Of a DNA stretch of 35,395 nt, positions 31,647 through 35,395 are shown one piece after another. The DNA lies in the NCBI RefSeq assembly GCF_001556515.1, contig NZ_LSJA01000293.1, forward strand, positions 1 through 35,395. The letters run 5' to 3'. Source of the DNA: Caulobacter sp. CCH9-E1 (GTDB lineage Bacteria; Pseudomonadota; Alphaproteobacteria; Caulobacterales; Caulobacteraceae). The translations under genes and the position numbers were made by a program. How positions within the stretch are numbered: position 1 is the first letter of the stretch; every line of letters starts with the position of its first letter. The notes beneath the pieces were generated by a model. It saw only the letters and a list, made by a program, of their open reading frames with translations. It was not told the origin of the DNA and searched no databases.

Positions 31647-33758
31647 TCAGAACGTCTTGCGCACCCGCAGCTGGGCGAAGGTGCGCGGGTCGATCACGCG
31701 GTCTTCGACGAAGGCCACCGTCCGGTTGGGCCCGCGGTTGGCGAAGACCGTGCGGCGGATCGTGAAGTCGTCCCAGATGTTCAGCTGCGCCCGGATCGCC
31801 AGGGTCGGGGTCGGCTTGTACTCGGCGAAGGCCTCGTAATAGCGCGAGCCGCGCCAGACGCTGGTCTGGTCGACATCATAGGTGCCCTGGCCCAAGAGCG
31901 GCAGCCAGTTGATCCCCCACTGGGTCTTCCACGAGACGATGTCCTGCTGGAAGCCGATATTGGCCTGGGTCGGGCGGACCTTGGTGATCGGCCGGTCGCG
32001 GCCGGTCGTCGGGTCCTTCACGTGGGTCTCGTTCCAGTCGTTCTTGAAGGTGAAGCGCCCGCCCTTGATCCTCAGCCTGTCGGTCGGGACCACGATGTTG
32101 AGGGACAGGCGGTCCAGCGTGCCGTCGCCGATATTGCCCGTCGCCGACAGGCCGTCCGGCAGCGGCAGGCGGTCGATCACGCCGATGATCTCGTCGTGGC
32201 GATAGCCGATCGACACCACGCCCCGCCCCCAGAAGCGCCGCTCATAGGTCACTTCCGAGATCCAGCGCTGCTCGGGCTTCAAGTCGACATTGCCGCCATA
32301 GACGGTCTCGTCGTCCAGATCCGACGAGGCGGCGAAGTCGTCGAAGTCCAGCTGGCCCAGCTCGCGCTCGAAGCGGAAGCGCAGCTGACTTCCCGATTGT
32401 GGGGTCCAGGTCAGCAGGAACCGCGGCTTGGCGTAGAAGAAGCTCTTCTCGTTCTCGGCGTCGCCCGACTGCTTGATCGTCGACTTTTCCAGCCGCAGCC
32501 CGCCCTCCAGGGTCAGCTTCGGGTTCACCCGCCAGGTCGCCTTGGAGAAGGCCTCGCCGCGCAGCTCCTCGACCTTGACCGAGGCGCTGGGCAGCGGCAC
32601 GCCGACCCCGCCCACGCTGTAGGCCTGGGTCACGTCCAGCATGTTGTAGGCGCCCTCGGCCCCCGCCTCGAGCGTCAGCGCCGCCGAGAAGTCGTGGCGC
32701 AGCAGCCCCCGGATGATCGACTCCGAGTCGTCGCCGTCGGCCACGAACCGCTGCTGGGGCGAGGCCGTCCCGTTCAGCCGGTCGTCGCTGGTCGAGACGT
32801 TGTCGAAGTCCTCGAACGAGTGGATCAGCCGGGTCTCCAGGCTCCATTTCGGCGCCAGCGTCCGGGCGTAGGTCAGGCCCAGCTCGCCCGAGTGGCTCTC
32901 CTCGTCATAGGCGCTGCGGCGGAAGGTCGTCGGCGAGGTCAGGTCGGTCCATTCGTGCCAGTCGTTGCGGCCAAAGCGCGCCGTGGCCTCCAGCTTGCCG
33001 CCCAGGAGCGGGCCCGACCAGTTGCCGCGGATCGAGCGCCCGCCGCCGTAGCCGTCGTCCAGATAGGCCTCGTCGCGGATCAGCTTGCCGGTCCCGTCGT
33101 GGCGGACGCTGCGGCCCGCGCCGTTGGAGTCGCTGGTCGAGGTGCCGTCGCTGAGCAGCACGCCCCAGCTGGTGTCGCCGTTGGTGGCGGTGAACTGATA
33201 GCTGCCGCCATAGACATCGTGGCCGCCGTCGAACAGCGACGCGTTCCAGGTGGCGATCTGCTGGTGGTTGACGCCCTTCTTCAGCACCACGTTCGCGACG
33301 ACCGAATAGCCCTGCATGTCGACGCCCGGCGCGCCGCCGCGGATCAGCTCGATGCGCTCGACCCGGTTGGCCGGGATGCGCGACAGGGCGTTGGAGGCCG
33401 TGTCGTTCTTCGAGGCGGGTCGGTTGCCGTTGATCAGCACATTGCCGACCGCCCCTTCGAAGCCGCGCGTGCCCGCCCCGTCCTGGATCGTGAAGCCCGG
33501 CACGCGGTTGACCATGTCTTGCGCCGTGTTCGGACGATTGGCGGCGAAGAAGTCCGGGGTGAAGACCAGCACGCCCTTCTGGGCCGCGTCGTCCATCGGG
33601 GCCTGGGACGTCGGACCCGTGGGGACCGGCGCCACGGCGGCGGCCTGGTCGCCCGGCTTGCCCGTTTCGCTTGTCAGGGGCGTGTCCGCCGCCTGGACCG
33701 AGCCGGCGGCGGCGAGCAACACGGTGGCGGCGGTCGCCAGAAGCGCGGTCTTGGTCAT
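31647..33758 (-). CDS. TonB-dependent receptor-like outer-membrane protein
   Basis: This 703-residue protein has a signal peptide ending SVQA-AD (about residue 23) and a proline- and alanine-rich lead. A TonB plug follows: TAQDMVNRVPGFTIQDG, VLINGNRPASKNDTASNALS and NRVERIELIRGGAPG. A long barrel domain of the outer-membrane beta-barrel type ends LRVRKTF. The start is the ATG at 33758 because AGGGGA lies 9 bases upstream; a GTG five codons earlier is in frame but overlaps that site. No typical TonB box is obvious. The substrate is unknown. Three GTTACA-like boxes lie about 50-95 bases upstream. Confidence 0.9.
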   Translation of the reverse strand: MTKTALLATAATVLLAAAGSVQAADTPLTSETGKPGDQAAAVAPVPTGPTSQAPMDDAAQKGVLVFTPDFFAANRPNTAQDMVNRVPGFTIQDGAGTRGFEGAVGNVLINGNRPASKNDTASNALSRIPANRVERIELIRGGAPGVDMQGYSVVANVVLKKGVNHQQIATWNASLFDGGHDVYGGSYQFTATNGDTSWGVLLSDGTSTSDSNGAGRSVRHDGTGKLIRDEAYLDDGYGGGRSIRGNWSGPLLGGKLEATARFGRNDWHEWTDLTSPTTFRRSAYDEESHSGELGLTYARTLAPKWSLETRLIHSFEDFDNVSTSDDRLNGTASPQQRFVADGDDSESIIRGLLRHDFSAALTLEAGAEGAYNMLDVTQAYSVGGVGVPLPSASVKVEELRGEAFSKATWRVNPKLTLEGGLRLEKSTIKQSGDAENEKSFFYAKPRFLLTWTPQSGSQLRFRFERELGQLDFDDFAASSDLDDETVYGGNVDLKPEQRWISEVTYERRFWGRGVVSIGYRHDEIIGVIDRLPLPDGLSATGNIGDGTLDRLSLNIVVPTDRLRIKGGRFTFKNDWNETHVKDPTTGRDRPITKVRPTQANIGFQQDIVSWKTQWGINWLPLLGQGTYDVDQTSVWRGSRYYEAFAEYKPTPTLAIRAQLNIWDDFTIRRTVFANRGPNRTVAFVEDRVIDPRTFAQLRVRKTF

Positions 33759-33809
33759 GTACTTTCCCCTCACGAGGAAAGCTGTGGCCGCCGGTCCCGT
33801 TCACCTCAA

Positions 33810-33852
33810 GTTACAAGCGTGAAAGGTGGGTTACATCTCTGATAGATTACAA
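33810..33852. promoter_or_regulatory. GTTACA-type direct repeats upstream of the receptor
   Basis: GTTACA occurs at 33810-33815 and 33830-33835, exactly 20 bases apart, and ATTACAA follows at 33846-33852. The boxes lie upstream of the minus-strand receptor. The two-turn spacing fits a regulator binding one face of the DNA. This is a suggestion only. Confidence 0.3.
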
Positions 33853-33942
33853 GGTCGTCATGTTTATAACGGGCGGCTCTGCGGATAAGCCTGGCCGCGC
33901 CGGCCGAAAGTCTTAAGGCTTCGTGTATAGACGCCGCCGGGA

Positions 33943-34158
33943 TCAGCTCTCGTTGGCGGGGGGCGCATGCGGCTCGGGGACGGGCGGCAGGCTCTCCATC
34001 CGCGCCTTCACGGCCTGGAGCAGCTTGTATTCCTGCCGCCGCATCAGCTCGTCGAAGACGCGGGACCGCTCGGCGCGGATCGCCTCGATGGAGCTGTCGG
34101 CGCTGACGGCGCCGGTTTGGGGTGAGGTCGGCGAGGCCGGGGGTCTGTGCTTGGACAT
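33943..34158 (-). CDS. Small hypothetical protein
   Basis: This 71-residue protein was not recognised. The first third is rich in proline and serine (begins MSKHRPPASPTSP). The middle is charged and probably helical (IRAERSRVFDELMRRQEYKL), and the tail is proline-rich. There is no signal or membrane segment. A good ribosome binding site, GAGGA, lies 7 bases before the ATG, which is the main reason to accept it. It is followed by 184 bases before the start of the receptor gene on the same strand. No function can be inferred. Confidence 0.6.
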   Translation of the reverse strand: MSKHRPPASPTSPQTGAVSADSSIEAIRAERSRVFDELMRRQEYKLLQAVKARMESLPPVPEPHAPPANES

Positions 34159-34722
34159 GCGAGGTTCCTCTCGGTTTGGGCATGCGGCGACGGTCTTCCG
34201 CCGGAAAAGCCGGCGGGCTGGGGAGGCGGCGGAGCTCCGGGGCGCGCCCGGAAGGATGTTGGAGTTACCGTTTCGACGAGACCCGGATGCTCCGCGCGAT
34301 CGTTTGGACGAAAGCCCTCGGCGCGCGGGGTTTTAACCCGCTTCCGAAAGAGGCCTCCGGCGGGCGGAAGGGAAAGCGCCCCTCCCGGACCGCGCGGGCG
34401 ATTTCAGCCCGCGCCTGGCGCGATCATCCCGTCGTCGCGAGCATGGCCCCCGGCCCGACCGCCGGAAGGAGCCGCCCCGTCCGGAGCTGTCGCCCTTCCG
34501 CACGGCCCGCCGGGCCCCGCGACGCCGAGCCGGACCGCATCCCGCTCGACCACCCCCGCCGCCCGTTCGGTCGCCAGCTGGACGGCCTCCCCCGCGACGG
34601 GGCGAGGACAAGTATGGGCATGGGTCTGGAGGGGGAGGATAGATTGAGCTGTAAAAATGAGAAGTGATTGATTTGGTTGGATTCGATTCCGGATACGCGG
34701 CTGCGTTCAGGGCCATTCGGGG
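34159..34722. other. GC-rich stretch without recognisable genes
   Basis: About 560 bases hold no ORF I can support; open frames here translate to arginine- and proline-rich shadow protein. It contains small dyads, such as GCGCGGGC/GCCCGCGC near 34398. The end (about 34630-34690) turns AT-rich and has two adjacent GATTC sites (34680-34689) of the GANTC type methylated by CcrM. Confidence 0.5.
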
Positions 34723-34848
34723 CCCCTTCTCCCCTTGCGGGAGAAGGTGTCCGCGAAGCGGACGGATGAGGGGTCGATAGTCGGCGCCGCCCGCGCGACC
34801 CCTCACCAGGCCCTGCCGGGCCACCCTCTCCCGCAAGGGGAGAGGGGT
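34723..34848 (+). repeat. Structured intergenic repeat, copy 2
   Basis: This copy opens with CTTCTCCCCTTGCGGGAGAA and closes with CCTCTCCCGCAAGGGGAGAG. Its hairpins are GTCCGC-GAA-GCGGAC and GGCCC-TGCC-GGGCC. The central stem is TGAGGGGTCG with CGACCCCTCA, a perfect 10 bp. It ends 35 bases before the DUF559 start, in the same orientation as copies 1 and 3. Confidence 0.88.
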
Positions 34849-34883
34849 TGCGTCGCGATCGCTGTTCTTGTTATGTTCCCTTC

Positions 34884-35279
34884 ATGGTTGATCACGCTCG
34901 CCAACTCGCCTTCGCGCGCCGGATGCGCCGCGAGCCGCCAGCGACCGAGCGGCTGCTGTGGCGGCTGCTGCGCGACCGTCGGCTGGACGGCCTTAAGTTC
35001 CGGCGGCAGCTCCCGATTGGCCGCTATGTCGTGGACTTCGTCTGCCTGCGTCATCGGCTGATCATCGAGGCCGACGGGCCCCACCACCAGAACTCGCCGA
35101 CCGACCCGATCCGCGACGCCTGGCTGAGAGGGCAGGGCTTTCGCGTGCTGAGGTTCGCCAATCCCGAGATCCAGGGCTATCCGGACCGCGTTCTGGGCCA
35201 GATCCTCGAAGCCGTCGCCGCGCCGCTGACGCCTCCTTCTCCCCTTGCGGGAGAAGGTGTCGGCGGAGCCGACGGATGA
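34884..35279 (+). CDS. DUF559 nuclease-like protein ending in a repeat
   Basis: This 131-residue protein belongs to the DUF559 group, which has the very-short-patch-repair (Vsr-like) endonuclease fold. Family marks are ARRMRREPPATERLLWRLLR, DGLKFRRQLPIGRYVVDFVC and RLIIEADGPHHQ. Candidate catalytic residues are Asp 51, Glu 62, Asp 64 and His 67/68. Later GFRVLRFANPEIQ matches the last strand. The ATG at 34884 is chosen; an in-frame TTG at 34848 lies at the edge of repeat copy 2. From about residue 117 the protein is encoded by repeat copy 3 (PPSPLAGEGVGGADG), and the stop lies in it. The true domain probably ends near residue 115. Function in the cell is unknown. Confidence 0.88.
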   Translation: MVDHARQLAFARRMRREPPATERLLWRLLRDRRLDGLKFRRQLPIGRYVVDFVCLRHRLIIEADGPHHQNSPTDPIRDAWLRGQGFRVLRFANPEIQGYPDRVLGQILEAVAAPLTPPSPLAGEGVGGADG

Positions 35280-35393
35280 GGGGGTGATAGTCCTCTCCGC
35301 CGCCGCCCGACCTGTCCGCGATCACGGCGCGGCCTGTACGACCCCTCACCCGACCCACTTCGTGGGCCACCCTCTCCCGCAAGGGGAGAGGGA
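35233..35393 (+). repeat. Structured intergenic repeat, copy 3
   Basis: This 161-base copy opens with CTTCTCCCCTTGCGGGAGAA and closes with CCTCTCCCGCAAGGGGAGAG. Its hairpins are GTCGGC-GGA-GCCGAC and CCCAC-TTC-GTGGG. The central part is longer than in copies 1 and 2. Its first 47 bases overlap the DUF559 coding end. It reaches the window edge, so continuation beyond it cannot be judged. Confidence 0.88.
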
Positions 35394-35395
35394 AA

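Noticed and set aside
34333..34836. 167-codon minus-strand frame over the gene-free stretch and repeat copy 2
   Set aside because: It begins in the repeat and is arginine- and glycine-rich without domains; a by-product of the repeat and high GC.
31507..35393. CRISPR array
   Set aside because: The repeats are over 120 bases long, palindromic and kilobases apart, with no regular spacers and no cas genes.
1..35395. Prophage, defence island or secretion cluster
   Set aside because: No integrase, terminase, restriction-modification, toxin-antitoxin or secretion apparatus genes were found. The single DUF559 gene and the TadG-like gene alone do not support such a system.

Overview
The window is a GC-rich chromosomal segment of an alphaproteobacterium, most likely Caulobacter or a close relative (inference). 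The signs are three TonB-dependent receptors in 35 kb, a TadG-like von Willebrand protein, a SapC-family gene, and promoter candidates resembling the published Caulobacter housekeeping consensus (TTGACGS, 10-14 bases, GCTANAWC). No prophage, CRISPR array, insertion sequence, rRNA or tRNA gene was seen. Most of the window is ordinary core and metabolic sequence. The unusual material is a family of structured intergenic repeats and the small nuclease gene tied to them at the right end.

Layout. 1-6.5 kb: leuD and leuC (isopropylmalate isomerase, minus strand, overlapping by 4 bases), a LysR-type regulator, rplS and trmD (minus), then a divergent TadG-like VWA protein. 6.5-10.6 kb: an Fe(II)/2-oxoglutarate oxygenase (minus), a YiaD-like OmpA lipoprotein, a membrane fatty-acid desaturase and an AraC-family regulator (all plus). 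10.6-16.4 kb: a perfect 19-bp inverted repeat, a kefF-kefC-type potassium efflux pair (minus, perhaps led by a 35-codon ORF), the two subunits of a 3-oxoacid CoA-transferase (plus) and a GT39 glycosyltransferase (minus). 16.5-21.6 kb: a TonB receptor, then aguA-aguB for putrescine synthesis, with a GNAT acetyltransferase whose start overlaps the aguB stop. 21.5-25.5 kb: a class A acid phosphatase lipoprotein (minus), and a ZnuD-like TonB receptor whose promoter is overlapped by a TGTTAT/ATAACA palindrome that looks like a Zur operator, then a SapC-family gene with its own promoter candidate. 25.5-31.5 kb: a degenerate MaoC-like protein (minus), a DsbD/ScsB-type thiol reductase (plus), a DUF1353 lipoprotein (minus), a secreted redoxin (plus) and pgi (plus). 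31.5-35.4 kb: a third TonB receptor and a 71-residue hypothetical protein (both minus), about 560 bases with no recognisable gene, and a DUF559 nuclease-like gene lying between two direct copies of a structured repeat.

How the genes work together. Three local units stand out. The first is aguA-aguB-GNAT, where agmatine becomes putrescine and the acetyltransferase may act on a polyamine (inference). The second is kefF-kefC, a quinone-reductase-like regulator beside its efflux channel. The third is a set of cell-envelope redox genes (DsbD-like and redoxin). The best candidates for something under-described are the repeat family and its DUF559 gene. Three copies in the window show inverted-repeat ends and internal hairpins whose stems differ in sequence but stay paired, and the last 15 or so residues of the DUF559 protein are encoded by one of these repeats.
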